Of a stretch of DNA of 64,000 bases, positions 39,401 to 46,895 are shown piece by piece; within the stretch, counting starts at the first letter, position 1, and every line of letters starts with the position of its first letter. Origin of the DNA: Nageia nagi (taxonomy: Eukaryota > Pinophyta); contig JBITNC010000001.1 of assembly GCA_050084985.1 (NCBI GenBank), positions 86,056,001 through 86,120,000 of the forward strand. Reading direction: 5' to 3'. The position numbers and the translations under genes were made by a program. The notes under the pieces are model-generated. The model searched no databases. It saw only the letters and a program-made list of their open reading frames with translations, and was not told the origin of the DNA.

Positions 39401-39682
39401 TGTAAATCAAGGGCCACCTCGTAAACAAGGAAAGTTAATTTAACCCTTGACTGATTCTTTTTCAACTGCAAGAAAAAGAAGGTAACGAATACCTCAAACG
39501 ATAAGTTTAAAGCCAAAAGATTTGAGTATTAGGAACAAGGTACTTGAAATAAAAATAGAAAAGAAAGCTTGCTACAACTTGTGTTGCTTAATATACCTTT
39601 ATGTTTGGATGAGTCAAAATGAATTCCCAAGAGAAGGATCCAATGTAAAACCATTTACTCCACTTCCAGTACTCAAGACAAG
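12381..39682 (-). CDS. cytosolic fructose-1,6-bisphosphatase, six 3' exons
   Basis: The enzyme hydrolyses fructose-1,6-bisphosphate to fructose-6-phosphate, a control step of cytosolic sucrose synthesis. Exons in transcription order: 39682-39597, 23077-23007, 22921-22856, 13039-12953, 12730-12655, 12491-12381 (stop TAG at 12381-12383). Together they encode about the C-terminal 165 residues of a roughly 340-residue protein. Diagnostic stretches are [64 protein letters not shown] and [19 protein letters not shown]. The Glu of LYE matches metal ligand Glu280 of mammalian FBPase. The 'SPIFLGS(F/Y)DDVE' ending points to the cytosolic rather than the plastid form. All junctions are GT-AG with compatible phases. 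The exon at 39597 is one base short. 5' exons with the other metal ligands are not in the window. Confidence 0.92.
12655..12730 (-). CDS. FBPase exon with LYEVFPMSF
   Basis: 76 bp: one base completing an Arg codon plus 25 codons. It carries the LYE metal-ligand Glu and the '[14 protein letters not shown]' segment. The acceptor is gtacag and the donor gtatgt. Confidence 0.92.
12953..13039 (-). CDS. FBPase exon with [13 protein letters not shown]
   Basis: 87 bp, joining in phase 2 on both sides. It encodes (S)[18 protein letters not shown] and [10 protein letters not shown](R), covering the substrate-binding Tyr and Lys positions of the family. The acceptor is ctatag and the donor gtatga. Confidence 0.93.
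13326..14829 (+). repeat. 5' LTR of element F
   Basis: It aligns with 20746-22253. The start is decayed, so 13326 is an estimate; similarity is clear from about 13343. It ends in gatatttca at 14829, where the two copies part. Left and right parts differ from the other LTR by about 9-10%, but 14138-14723 is nearly identical. Confidence 0.8.
14138..14723. other. near-identical block shared by the two F LTRs
   Basis: Against 21562-22147 (constant offset 7424, no indels) only two bases differ, at 14206 and 14404. The flanking 770 bp to the left show about 68 differences, and the 106 bp to the right (14724-14829) show 11. This fits gene conversion between the LTRs. Confidence 0.8.
15190..15305. 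repeat. short tandem duplication in F interior
   Basis: A segment starting 'ctggttctgctgttgtaaaa' occurs at about 15202 and again at about 15258, followed in both by cagtt(g/t)attgtc(g/a)ttt. The period is about 56 bp. It lies in the noncoding lead-in to the first F ORF. Confidence 0.7.
15314..16370 (+). pseudogene. unrecognised acidic ORF remnant in F
   Basis: Plus-strand frames at 15314-15649 and 15815-16183 read as parts of one decayed protein. The second is rich in Asp and Glu (for example [30 protein letters not shown]). After the stop at 16181 a further frame ([18 protein letters not shown]) continues to about 16370. No gag, protease, RT or integrase motif is present, and the origin is unknown. 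It may be a captured or family-specific ORF of F. Confidence 0.45.
16371..17516. other. unassigned part of F interior
   Basis: No convincing ORF is present. A segment near 16600-16770 resembles LTR U3/U5 sequence (a TATA-like 'cttatataggga' near 16620, then a leader with short A/T runs), so another old insertion may lie here, but its borders could not be found. Confidence 0.3.
18016..18903 (+). mobile_element. solo LTR inside F (888 bp)
   Basis: It starts TGTAATGACCC and ends GGGACATTACA, so the ends form an inverted repeat. It is flanked by perfect 5-bp duplications TAAGT at 18011-18015 and 18904-18908. No internal region is present, as expected after LTR-LTR recombination. The start resembles that of the gypsy LTR of E (TGTAATGTCCC). 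Orientation is inferred from this. Confidence 0.88.
18472..18669. repeat. perfect 99-bp tandem duplication in the solo LTR
   Basis: Positions 18472-18570 and 18571-18669 are identical by eye (both begin tttctttgagtgaagattg and end gattgcccta). Identity implies a recent slippage or unequal exchange. Confidence 0.9.
20125..20756 (+). pseudogene. integrase C-terminal/chromodomain-like tail, element F
   Basis: Plus strand; it matches the end of the E polyprotein residue for residue in many places: [79 protein letters not shown] and [10 protein letters not shown]. The frame from 20475 is open, and stops occur upstream (TAG at 20448 area). The catalytic DDE core and RT are absent. The tail resembles the chromodomain region of plant chromoviruses. 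Confidence 0.85.
20746..22253 (+). repeat. 3' LTR of element F (1508 bp)
   Basis: It starts TGTGATGTCCCC directly after the pol tail and a purine-rich stretch (gggagggatggtat), and ends gatatttca at 22253. It is the partner of 13326-14829. Confidence 0.85.
22254..22855. other. FBPase intron remainder after F
   Basis: 600 bp of ordinary A/T-rich intron sequence between F and the exon at 22856. No feature was recognised. Confidence 0.5.
22856..22921 (-). CDS. FBPase exon with [10 protein letters not shown]
   Basis: 66 bp encoding (K)[21 protein letters not shown](S). The final Ser codon is split AG|C with the exon at 13039. The two exons are 9,816 bp apart, an intron that holds element F. Confidence 0.92.
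23007..23077 (-). CDS. FBPase exon with [13 protein letters not shown]
   Basis: 71 bp encoding [20 protein letters not shown] and then PTK(K). It starts in phase 0 after the AG acceptor (catgcag) and ends with donor gtgagt. Only 85 bp of intron separate it from the exon at 22921. Confidence 0.92.
23078..24864. other. FBPase intron sequence before repeat-family copy 1
   Basis: A/T-rich intron sequence with short frames only. No LTR, domain or further FBPase exon was found; the phase match between exons at 39597 and 23077 says none is missing. Confidence 0.5.
24865..25172 (+). pseudogene. unrecognised repeated ORF family, copy 1, N-terminal part
   Basis: Open frame from at least 24901 to the C insertion at 25172. 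It contains '[18 protein letters not shown]', '[17 protein letters not shown]' and '[12 protein letters not shown]'. These align with copy 3 at 51590-51770 ('LIHTCGLFNAAVMPFDL', 'DTEGNVIM'). The sequence continues at 34464 after element C, as shown by the ATTGT duplication. The function is unknown and no known domain was recognised. Confidence 0.6.
25173..25673 (-). repeat. 3' LTR of element C
   Basis: 501 bp. On the minus strand it runs TGTTAG...CTCTCA. The TATA box reads TATAAATAG near 25440-25450 (minus). It is preceded, on the minus strand, by the polypurine tract at 25674-25685. Confidence 0.93.
25674..25688 (-). promoter_or_regulatory. polypurine tract of element C
   Basis: On the minus strand it reads gcattaagggggag, directly before the 3' LTR. 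It is the plus-strand DNA primer. The same motif occurs before the D LTR (7717-7730); in B it is decayed to aagggttag. Confidence 0.85.
26159..26490 (-). repeat. 44-bp minisatellite in the C 3' region
   Basis: Six units beginning gtacaac(a/g)agttt(g/c)tcac start at 26159, 26208, 26274, 26323, 26373 and 26445. Each contains cacgcagagcaaac and ccacggaggt. Spacers vary (about 49-72 bp between starts). Elements A (about 210-250) and B (about 62830-62880) have a single copy at the same place. Confidence 0.88.
26547..27245 (-). pseudogene. copia RNase H, element C
   Basis: A 232-codon open frame covers the whole RNase H domain. Motifs: [65 protein letters not shown] and HIREKVL-type tail ending LPSRGSEV. 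The carboxylates of the family (D in FSDSDY, E in TEAEY, D in SSDNQSA) are present. It is separated from RT by the TAG at 27246-27248. Confidence 0.9.
27246..28473 (-). pseudogene. copia reverse transcriptase, element C
   Basis: Open pieces at 27491-28363 and 27246-27431. The first has [45 protein letters not shown]-type motif ([13 protein letters not shown]), [32 protein letters not shown] and the catalytic LLYVDD. A frameshift directly after YVDD (near 27497) cuts it. The second piece has [20 protein letters not shown]. The segment 28364-28473 carries the integrase-RT linker in another frame ('[12 protein letters not shown]'). Confidence 0.92.
28474..29107 (-). pseudogene. copia integrase, element C
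   Basis: Open frame 28474-29058. It contains the zinc-binding C..C of [10 protein letters not shown], the first catalytic Asp in [30 protein letters not shown] and the Glu in [20 protein letters not shown]. The second catalytic Asp, normally LRSDNGG, is Tyr here (LRSYNGGKY, near 28735). Upstream, a two-base deletion near 29056 and a TGA at 29108-29110 separate it from the gag-protease frame. It is catalytically dead as read. Confidence 0.92.
29108..30439 (-). pseudogene. copia gag-protease, element C
   Basis: The start is the ATG at 30437-30439 ([19 protein letters not shown]), matching B. Gag covers about residues 1-250, then a CCHC knuckle ([14 protein letters not shown], near residue 275) and the protease motif [13 protein letters not shown] near residue 325, where the usual DSGA is DSGC. 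The frame ends at TGA (29108-29110) within GNLWHQ*LGHLN, where the family has Arg; CGA to TGA is the likely change. The gag part is intact and could still be translated. Confidence 0.9.
32471..32806 (-). other. possible captured host ORF in the C leader
   Basis: A 111-codon frame in the sense of C starts [20 protein letters not shown] with a Lys/Arg-rich then Asp-rich N-terminus. GC content and codon use differ strongly from the A/T-rich surroundings. It is not a retrotransposon domain and is not recognised. It may be an exon fragment carried by the element, or chance coding potential in a GC-rich block. Confidence 0.3.
33075..33160 (-). repeat. tRNA-like (SINE-type) promoter sequence
   Basis: On the minus strand an AGGTCGCGGGTTCGACTTCC stretch (33085-33104) resembles a pol III B box with its usual SINE context. 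About 60 bases upstream, TTAAGTGGGCGCGC resembles an A box. No intact tRNA cloverleaf was found. It is possibly the head of a tRNA-derived SINE; the 3' end was not seen. Confidence 0.35.
33944..33960 (-). promoter_or_regulatory. primer-binding site, element C
   Basis: On the minus strand it reads TGGTATCTAGAGCTTGG, two bases inside the 5' LTR. It matches the initiator tRNA-Met complement (TGGTATCAGAGC) with one extra T. Confidence 0.8.
33963..34463 (-). repeat. 5' LTR of element C
   Basis: 501 bp, the same length as the 3' copy, with four substitutions and no indels. It ends at the ATTGT duplication (34464-34468). Confidence 0.93.
34464..36450 (+). pseudogene. unrecognised repeated ORF family, copy 1, rest
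   Basis: It continues the frame cut by C. The segment 34510-34957 reads through one TAG (34634-34636) and contains '[20 protein letters not shown]', '[13 protein letters not shown]' and the family signature [18 protein letters not shown]. Then come '[11 protein letters not shown]', '[17 protein letters not shown]', 'EFIKQVLY' and a Lys/Glu/Ser-rich stretch (35393-35620). Frameshifts and stops follow. The same order is seen in copies 2 and 3. The function is unknown; the repeat nature suggests a transposon ORF or an amplified host gene. Confidence 0.6.
36450..38380 (+). pseudogene. unrecognised repeated ORF family, copy 2 (tandem)
   Basis: A second unit of about 1.9 kb follows copy 1 head to tail (for example 'ataagctaaaccaccaa' near 36518 against 'acaagctaaaccaccaa' near 34608; 'ggttgttcaaagtta' near 36280 and 38193). 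The frame at 36606-36956 has [34 protein letters not shown] and [22 protein letters not shown] at 37040-37042 (LFEFLR*LF) replaces a Gln present in copy 1 (CAG) and copy 3 (CAA). A 72-bp internal duplication lies at about 36999-37142. Confidence 0.6.
36999..37142. repeat. 72-bp tandem duplication in ORF-family copy 2
   Basis: Two units beginning aagtatgcaaaagattggat start at 36999 and 37071 and end in catctacgtaaaag. Two or three bases differ. The period is a multiple of three, but the second unit also carries the TAG. Confidence 0.8.
38381..39596. other. unassigned FBPase intron sequence
   Basis: A/T-rich. A minus-strand frame at 38759-38971 ([17 protein letters not shown]) follows a good acceptor-like tract, but it is not FBPase and was not recognised. 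Nothing else is supported. Confidence 0.4.
39597..39682 (-). CDS. FBPase exon with [12 protein letters not shown], one base short
   Basis: It encodes [19 protein letters not shown], then [10 protein letters not shown] in a shifted frame. The acceptor (ttttgcag) and donor (gtatat) are good, and it joins in phase 0 to the exon at 23077. The length is 86 bp where 29 codons need 87. The loss maps to a G run (CTTGGGAATTC for an expected CTTGGGGAATTC) near 39623. This could be a read error in a homopolymer or a true frameshift. Confidence 0.88.
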
Positions 39683-40294
39683 CTGCAAAAGATTTTTGTA
39701 GTATATTGCTTGAGAAGCTTTCTAAATAGAGAAAATGAAGGCATGGAATTTACTAAGTGCATCAAGATCATTTGCAAAAATGAGTATGAGCTAATCATCA
39801 ACAAAACTAAAATTAAAGAAATTACCATAATAATAAAGCAATGAATATTTTTGTAAATGAAGAAAGAACCAATTTTTGAGTCGTATTCACATTCAAAACC
39901 ATCATGATTCATGATAATTCAGTTGTTAAAAAGAATGTCTTCTTTGTTCAAATGTTACCTAGTATTCTCAAATATGATTGAGAACGGTCAAACTATGCAG
40001 AGAAGCATGCAAATATGGAAAACAAGAAAAGTCTCCTGATGGGACAACTATGCTTCCATTTTATGACTGTCTATTCCAAGAACTAGATCATATTGATACT
40101 TCGCCAATCATACATGATTTGTATGAAATCCTCCAACGGCTGAGTACATTCGCAATCCTTCAAACTCACTAAATAGATTGTGTTGGGTAGTTTTTCTTTC
40201 CTACCTTGATGATAGGTAAATAAGTTGCAAGGCTCACAAAAAATACCAAAACCTTCGATAAAAGGATGTTACCCCTTCCCGCTATGAGGACTAG
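39683..40294. other. unassigned intron sequence left of E
   Basis: Contains a 64-codon plus frame at 39978-40172 (CREACKYGKQEKSPDG) with weak resemblance to the 'ARKCEYGKRVLRDTEG' part of ORF-family copy 3. No firm feature. Confidence 0.35.
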
Positions 40295-40963
40295 TGTAAT
40301 GTCCCCATTTTTCTATTTTATTTTTGCCATTATAATCCCACTTAAAATGTTTTAATTTATTTATGTGTAATAAGGGTGATGTGGGCTCCCCTTTTGTGCT
40401 AAGAATATAATGTTTTAATGTTATAACTTGAGTCACTTAATTTATGGTGGGCCCAACTCAACATCAAAATAGAACTTGTCTATAAAGGTATGTTGGGTGC
40501 CCAAGTTAGGGTTAGCTTATCATTTTTTTATTACAATTTTATGTTGTGGGCTGCTCCCCAACTCCACCATTGAGAAAGCTAGAAGATGTGCCCTAGTTCC
40601 TTGTGGTTTTCAGCTATATTAGCTAGGTGATATGCCCTAGTGTATGGTTGAAGAGGTGAATTCATATTGGTGCTCAAATCTGTATTTTCTTTCAGTATTG
40701 GTGATCAAGGAAGTGTGACGCCCCATCTTGGGAGCTATTTTGTGCAGTCTTGTGAGTTTTAGGAATATGTGGATTTTTAGGGGGGTTGTTTCAGAAAAAA
40801 CAAATTGCAGATCTAGATACCCTTTTGGCTGTTTAGTCTATTTCACCTTTTAGAAAAATAAATAAAAATTTCTGTGGTGGTGTTTCTATCAATTTTGTTT
40901 TTTTGGTAAGTTTCTGAGTTATATTCTGAAAATTTCTGAAATTGTAAATTTAGGGTCATCACA
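40295..40963 (+). repeat. 5' LTR of element E
   Basis: 669 bp, TGTAATGTCCCC...GTCATCACA, with inverted-repeat-like ends. A TATA-like tctataaagg lies near 40479-40488. Confidence 0.92.
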
Positions 40964-40964
40964 G

Positions 40965-40977
40965 TGGTATCAGAGCC
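40965..40977 (+). promoter_or_regulatory. primer-binding site, element E
   Basis: TGGTATCAGAGCC, an exact match to the complement of the plant initiator tRNA-Met 3' end, one base after the LTR. Confidence 0.92.
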
Positions 40978-41235
40978 TGGATCTTATCAGTTTGTGGTTG
41001 GGTCAAGCGTTTTTCAATTGTGGGTATCTCAATTTTAGGGTTTTTCAGACTTAGGGTTTTCAGAAAATTTGAGTTTTCAAAAAAAAAATTGTGGGTACTT
41101 TCAGTTTTAGTGGTTAAGATTTCAGATGTAGGGTTTTGAAGTGTTGGGTGTTGCAGATTTGTGTGGGTTGTTTTCATACAGAAAAGGCATCCTTATAAAA
41201 CCAGGGGGAACAAGGGAAACACTGGTTTTCAGAAC

Positions 41236-43190
41236 ATGAATGCGCTAGATGGACAAGTGGGTATTGAAGGCACTCAAACCATGAGTTTTTTTGAGAGACC
41301 TAAAGATGAAGCCAAAAGAATTAGAGAACAAAGATTTGACATGTTGGACCTATTGGGGAGAATCGCCAATAAGCTAGATTTGATAACTCCACAACCTCAA
41401 AACACCACGCAACATCAGAATCAGTCCCTAGACCATGCACAAGGGGAATCTTCTGCTAGAGCACATTTTGTGGAGCCAAGGAGTGAGAAATCAGTCCAAT
41501 ATACTCACCCTTGCCAAAGCCCTCCAAACCCTTGTTTGTGCAACCACAAGAATTTGAACCACAAGATTTTGAAGGTGAAGTTCATGATTTGTTCCTCAAA
41601 TACCAAGCCCAAGATGCAAATTTTAAAAAAGTCATCTCTTTTGAAAGCTACTTGAATATTTTTGGGAAGAAGAATAGAAAACACAAGCATGATGATAAGA
41701 GAAAGCTTCAACACAAGATCCAGGTTCCCATGTTTAGTAGGAAGGGGATTTCAGTGAGGGCATGGTTGCTAAAATTGCAAACATACTTTTCCATTTGCCC
41801 TATGACTAAAGAGGATGCAGTAAACTTTGCCATCCTACAACTTGAAGATTCAGCTTATGATTGGTGGCATCATGGTCTCATCACACAAGGCCATAGTGGG
41901 GTTACTACCTTTGATGAATTCACTCAAAGGGTTTTGGACAAATTTGAAAGGAAAGATGATGAAGAATATTTCAGAGACTTAGCAACATTAAGGCAAATAT
42001 CCACAGTTGAGGCTTATGTGGAGGAGCTTGAGAATGTTTCAGTGATGGTGCCAAACATTTCAGACAAGAGGATTACTTTCCTCTTCATTGACGGACTTTT
42101 GGAGCCCCTAAAAGGCTTGGTGAGGGCTTTTGAACCACCAAATTTGCAATCAGCCATAAGAAGAGCTCTTTCCTTGGAGAGTTCAACACCCCCAAGGCCT
42201 AAATTTTTTGCTGCACCACCTTATAGATCTAGCATGGCTGGTCCCCCACAAGCTTTCCCAAGGCCAAACAATTTTCAGCCAAGAAATCAGCCATATGCAA
42301 GCAAAAATCAGCCACAAAATCAAAGACCTCCAATGCCTACACCACAAGGGAGAGATGATAGAGATGAGTTGAGAAGGAAGAAGCTATGTTTCAACTGCAA
42401 AAACCCTTGGGTTCCAGGTCATAAATGCCAAGGTAAGGGTCAAATCCACTACATAGAAGTTGTTTCAGATGATAAAAATGAATCTGATGTTGAATATGAG
42501 TCTAGTGAAGATATAGAATTTGTTGACACTGAAAACCATGCATTGGCTGTCCAAAATACTACTGTTTTCATAGAAAATACAGCCATTAATACTACTGCAA
42601 TTTCATCTCACATTGCTGGTTCTTTGGGTTCTTTAAGTGGTATTAATAAATTCTTTATTATAAAAGTGCCTGGAAGTGTGTTGGGTCAAAGAGTTCTTGT
42701 TTTAATGGATAGTGGAGCTACTCACAATTTCATTGATGAAGGTTTGGTAGCAAAGAAAAATCTGAAACCAGAAACCATTCCTAGTTTCAATGTGATAACA
42801 GGGAATGGAGCACTCACTCCATGCAGCAGTTTGATTCGCAAAGTAAAGGTGAATTTTGGTAATTTTTCTGTTGAAGATGATTTCTTTGTTTTTCCTCTTG
42901 GAGAAGGACCCAATTTGGTGTTGGGAGTGCAATGGTTGTACACTCTAGGTGACTACACTACAAACCATCAAACTTTGCAACTCAAATTCAAGTCAAATGG
43001 CAAAGAGGTGGTGCTCCAAGGCATAAAGGAGCATGTTGTCCAAACTGTAACAGCAAAGAGAATGGAGAGGGTTCTGCAAAAAGAAGAGGTTTTATGGGCA
43101 GTAGGCATATTCCTCATGAAAGGAAAAAATTCTAGGGCTGAAATTGACTTTTCTTTTCATTCTAGATTGCAAAAAGTCTTGAAAAGGTAG
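41236..43190 (+). pseudogene. gypsy gag-protease, element E
   Basis: The N-terminal part starts at ATG 41236 (MNALDGQVGIEG) and shifts frame near 41510 into a 559-codon open frame (41511-43190). The latter contains the gag core (VRAWLLKLQTYFSI, AYDWWHHGLI, FTQRVLDKFERKDD), a Pro/Asn-rich linker, the knuckle CFNCKNPWVPGHKC (near 42390) and the aspartic protease motif VLMDSGATHNFID (near 42705). Both DSG and the later LVLGVQWL are typical of plant gypsy proteases. One frameshift is the only break seen in this half. Confidence 0.9.
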
Positions 43191-44217
43191 AGTTTTTGAT
43201 GATTTTCCTAAGGGTCTTCCACCTAGTAGGGGCTTTGAACATGCAATTGAATTAGAAGATGGAACCAAACCCATATAGATTCAGCACTATAGACACCCAA
43301 AAATCTCTAAGGATGAAATAGAAAAAACCATAAAGGAGCTCTTAGATATGGGATTTATTCGTCCTAGTAGTAGTCCTTTTGCTTCTTCAGTTGTTTTGGT
43401 AAAAAAGAAAGATGGGACTTTTAGGATGTGCATTGATTATAGAGCCCTAAATAAGAAGACTAAAAAATAAACACGCCATTCCTAGAGTTGATGAGCTAAT
43501 AGATGAATTACATGGTGCTAAGTACTTCTCCAAAATTGAGTTAAGAAGTGGGTATCATCAATTTAGAATGCAAGAAAGTGATGTACACAAAACAGCTTTC
43601 AGATGTCATTTTGGGCACTTTGAGTTCTTGGTTGTGCCATTTGGGCTTATTAATGCACCAATAACTTTTCAATCTTCTATGAATAAAATTTTCAGAGATC
43701 AATTGAGAAAATTTGTGCTTGTATTCTTTGATGACATTCTAATTTACAGCTCTAATATGGAGGATCATTTACAACATTTGAATACAGTTTTGTGTATTTT
43801 GGGACAGCAACAATTTTTTGCAAAACAATCCAAATGTGAGTTTGGATTGAAGGAGATCCTCTATTTGGGACATGTAATCAGCCATGATGGAGTGCATGTG
43901 GATCAGGAAAAAATTTCTGCAATACAAAATTGGCCCACTCCCACTACTCTCACGTAGCTAAGGGGGTTTCTTGGTTTGTGCAGCTACTATAGAAGGTTTA
44001 TCAAGGGGTTTTTAGCCCTATCATCCCCTCACTAAGTTAACCAAGAAAGATGCATTTATTTGGAGTGAAGAAGCTCAACTTGCATTTGAAAATTTGAAGG
44101 AGGTTATGTGTTCTTGTCCCTTACTTGCTATTCCTGATTTTTCTTTACCATTTCAAGTAGATTGTGATGCTTTAGGAGTAGGTGTTGGGGCTGTCCTAAT
44201 GCAAAAAGGAAGGCCAA
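43191..44217 (+). pseudogene. gypsy reverse transcriptase, element E
   Basis: RT spans about 43200-44030. It has IELEDGTKPI*IQHYRHP (TAG 43276-43278), [37 protein letters not shown], then frame 43568-43957 with FRCHFGHFEFLVVPFGL and the catalytic FFDDILIYS box. A frameshift lies near 43465 and a TAG at 43955-43957 (TLT*LRGFLGL). After 43960 come the RT/RNase H connection and the start of RNase H ([16 protein letters not shown] near 44153), with a frameshift near 44230. Confidence 0.9.
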
Positions 44218-45957
44218 TTGCTTTTGAAAGCAAAAAAATTGAAGCCAAATGAGAAACTTTTCAGTGTGTATGAAAAGGAAATGCTTGCTATCATGCATGC
44301 TTTGGAAAAATTCAAACAATACCTTGTTTGTGGCAGATTTCTGATCAAGACTGATCATAATAGTCTAAAATATTTTTTAGGACAAAAGGACTTGGGTGAA
44401 AGATAGCAGCAATGGGTGGCCAAATTGCAAGCCTATGACTTTGACATTGAGTTTGTGAAAGGTAAAAACAATTCTGCTGCTGATGCATTATCTAGGGATC
44501 CAAATTTTTACTCTCTTTCACTAGTAGATGATGATTTTAGGACTGTACTAATGGCTGAATATGCAAAGGATGAATTTGCATTGAAAGTGTTGGTTGGTGA
44601 GATTTTGGATGATAGGTACAACATTAAAAGAGGGCTGATTTTATACAAGGGCAGAATTTTCCTAACCCAAAACTCCAAGCTAAAAGAGAAGATCATAGTA
44701 GCCATGCATGACATTCCAATGGCTGGTCATCCTGGTTTCTTTAAGACCTACAAACAAGTTCATGACAGATTTGTGTGGAAGGGACTAAAAGATGACATTT
44801 TGAAACATGTGAGAGAATGTGTAGCTTGCCAAGAAAACAAGATAGACACCTCACTTCCTGCTGGTCTACTTCAACCTTTGCCAATCCCAAGCCAAAAAGG
44901 GGAGCATATCTCTATGGATTTCATCATAGGAGTACCTAAGGTGATGGGTAAGGATTGTATCTATGTGGTAGTGGATAGGTTGACAAAATATGACTTTTTT
45001 GCCATTTCTACTACATGTACAGCCATATAGTTGGCTGATTTATTTTTTAGATAAGTTTTCAAATTGCATGGGTTGCCTAAGACCATTGTAAGTGATAGGG
45101 ACAGCAAGTTTATGAGTCATTTTCGGCAAGAATTATTCAGATTATGTGGTACTGTTTTGACTCCTAGTACTTCTTATCATCCTCAAACTGATGGGCAAAC
45201 TGAAATTGTAAACAAATGGATTGAAGGCTACCTTCGACACTATGTTACAGGGCAACAAAAGTCAAGGGTGAAATGGTTGTATTTGGGGGAGTTTTGTTAC
45301 AATTCCACATATCACATGTCCATCAAGATGACTCCTTTTCAAGCCTTTTATGGTTATAACTCTCCTAACATTGTTGATTTGTTGCTGAATGATAGCAGGG
45401 TTCCAAGTGCACATGATTTTGTGGAGGAGAATCAAAAAATTTTGCAAGCACTCAAAGATAACATTCAAATTGCACAAAATCAGCAAAAGAAATATGCTGA
45501 TCAGCAGCATATAGAGTGCAGATTTGAAGTGGGAGAAATGGTGTATGTGAGACTTCAGCCATATAGACAGTCTACAATGAAAAAGAGTGGTACTGAAAAG
45601 CTGAAACCATCATTTTATGGGCCTTACAAGGTAGTAAGGAAGGTAGGTGAAGTTGCCTATGAGCTGGAACTTCCAAGCAGCAGCAAAATACACAATGTTT
45701 TTCATGTTTCATGCCTCAAAAAGGCACTTGGGCAACAAGTAATACTCTCTTGTGAGCTTCCACCTTTGGATGATCAAGGGAAGCTTGTGTTGGAACCTGA
45801 AATAGTGATGAAAACAAGAGAAAGAAGGCTGCGAACTAAGACCATCAATGAGTACCTCATCAAGTGGAAAGACTTGCCTTTTGAAGATGCTACACGGGAA
45901 GGAGAAGAAATTCTCTCTCATCCAGCCCTAAATTGCTTGGGGACAAGCAATTTTTAG
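44218..45957 (+). pseudogene. gypsy RNase H, integrase and chromodomain-like tail, element E
   Basis: This is a single reading frame interrupted only by TAG 44404-44406, TAG 45028-45030 and TAA 45052-45054, all where Gln fits. RNase H: FSVYEKEMLAIMHALEKF, LIKTDHNSLKYFL. Integrase zinc finger: H..H in MAGHPGFFKTYKQVHDRF and C..C in CVACQ. Core: first Asp in SMDFIIGVP, second in VSDRDSKFMSHF, Glu in GQTEIVNKWIEGY. Tail: FYGPYKVVRKVGEVAYELEL, KIHNVFHVSCLKKALG, then the chromodomain-like YLIKWKDLPFEDATREG. Confidence 0.9.
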
Positions 45958-45968
45958 AGGGGGAGACT
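45955..45968 (+). promoter_or_regulatory. polypurine tract of element E
   Basis: agagggggagact directly before the 3' LTR; it overlaps the pol stop codon. Confidence 0.8.
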
Positions 45969-46639
45969 TGTAATGTCCCCATCTTTCTATTTTACTTTTG
46001 CCATTGTAATCCCACTTAAAATGTTTTAATTTATTTATGTGTAATAAGGGTGATGTGGGTGCCCCCTTTGTGCTAGGAATATAATGTTTTAATGTTATAA
46101 CTTAAGTGAGTCACTTAAGTTATGGTGGGCCCAACTCAACATCGAAATAGAACTTGTTTATAAAGGTATGTTGTGCACCCAAGTTACGGTTAGCTTATCA
46201 TTTTGTTATTACAATTTTATGTTGTGGGCTGCTCCCCAACTCCACCATTGAGAAAGCTAGGAGATGTGCCCTAGTTTCTTGTGGTTTTCAGCTGTATTAG
46301 CTAGGTGATGTGCCCTAGTGTATGGTTGAAGAGGTGAATTCATATTGGTACTCAAATCTGTATTTTCTTTCAGTATTGATGATCAAGGAAGTGTGACGCC
46401 CCATCTTGGGAGCTATTTTGTGCAATCCCTAGATTTTCAGGGATTCACAGATTTTTAGGGGGAGTTAAAAAAAAACAAATTGCAGATCTAGATACCCTTT
46501 TGGCTATTTAGTCTGTTTCATATTTCAGAAAAATAAATAAAAATTTCTATGGTGGTGTTACTTTCAATTTTGTTATTTTTAGTAAGTTTCTGAGTTATAT
46601 TTTGAAAATTTCTAAAACTATAAATTTAAGGTCATCACA
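45969..46639 (+). repeat. 3' LTR of element E
   Basis: 671 bp; roughly 45-50 differences from the 5' copy, spread along its length, more in the last third. Confidence 0.92.
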
Positions 46640-46831
46640 ATTGGTTACCTCAAAGGTCTCTCTTTTGGGGTTTACGAAAACAAGACTCAAAGATTGGCTA
46701 CGATTTTTAAAGTTGCCACAAACTCAAATAACATTTGTTTTTTCAAGGACTCAGATTACCTCAATGCCTAGACAAGGGTTTTCTCAAATACTACAAACAA
46801 AAGGGGTGTGAAAACTGCGCAAAGAAAGTGT

Positions 46832-46895
<64 letters not shown>

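Larger units (their letters stand above)
40295..46639 (+). mobile_element. Ty3/gypsy LTR retrotransposon E (chromovirus-like)
   Basis: LTRs at 40295-40963 and 45969-46639 are about 93% identical. The perfect PBS is TGGTATCAGAGCC (40965-40977). Domain order gag, zinc knuckle, protease, RT, RNase H, integrase, chromodomain-like tail is that of Ty3/gypsy. A polypurine tract (agagggggagact) precedes the 3' LTR. The gag-protease frame is long and open; RT to integrase carries stops at former Gln codons and at least three frameshifts. The flanks actag and attgg are only partly alike, so the target duplication is decayed. E lies in the next FBPase intron. Confidence 0.93.

Noticed and set aside
39978-40172. 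Short frame resembling part of ORF-family copy 3
   Set aside because: Similarity covers about 15 residues with gaps; not enough to call a fourth copy.
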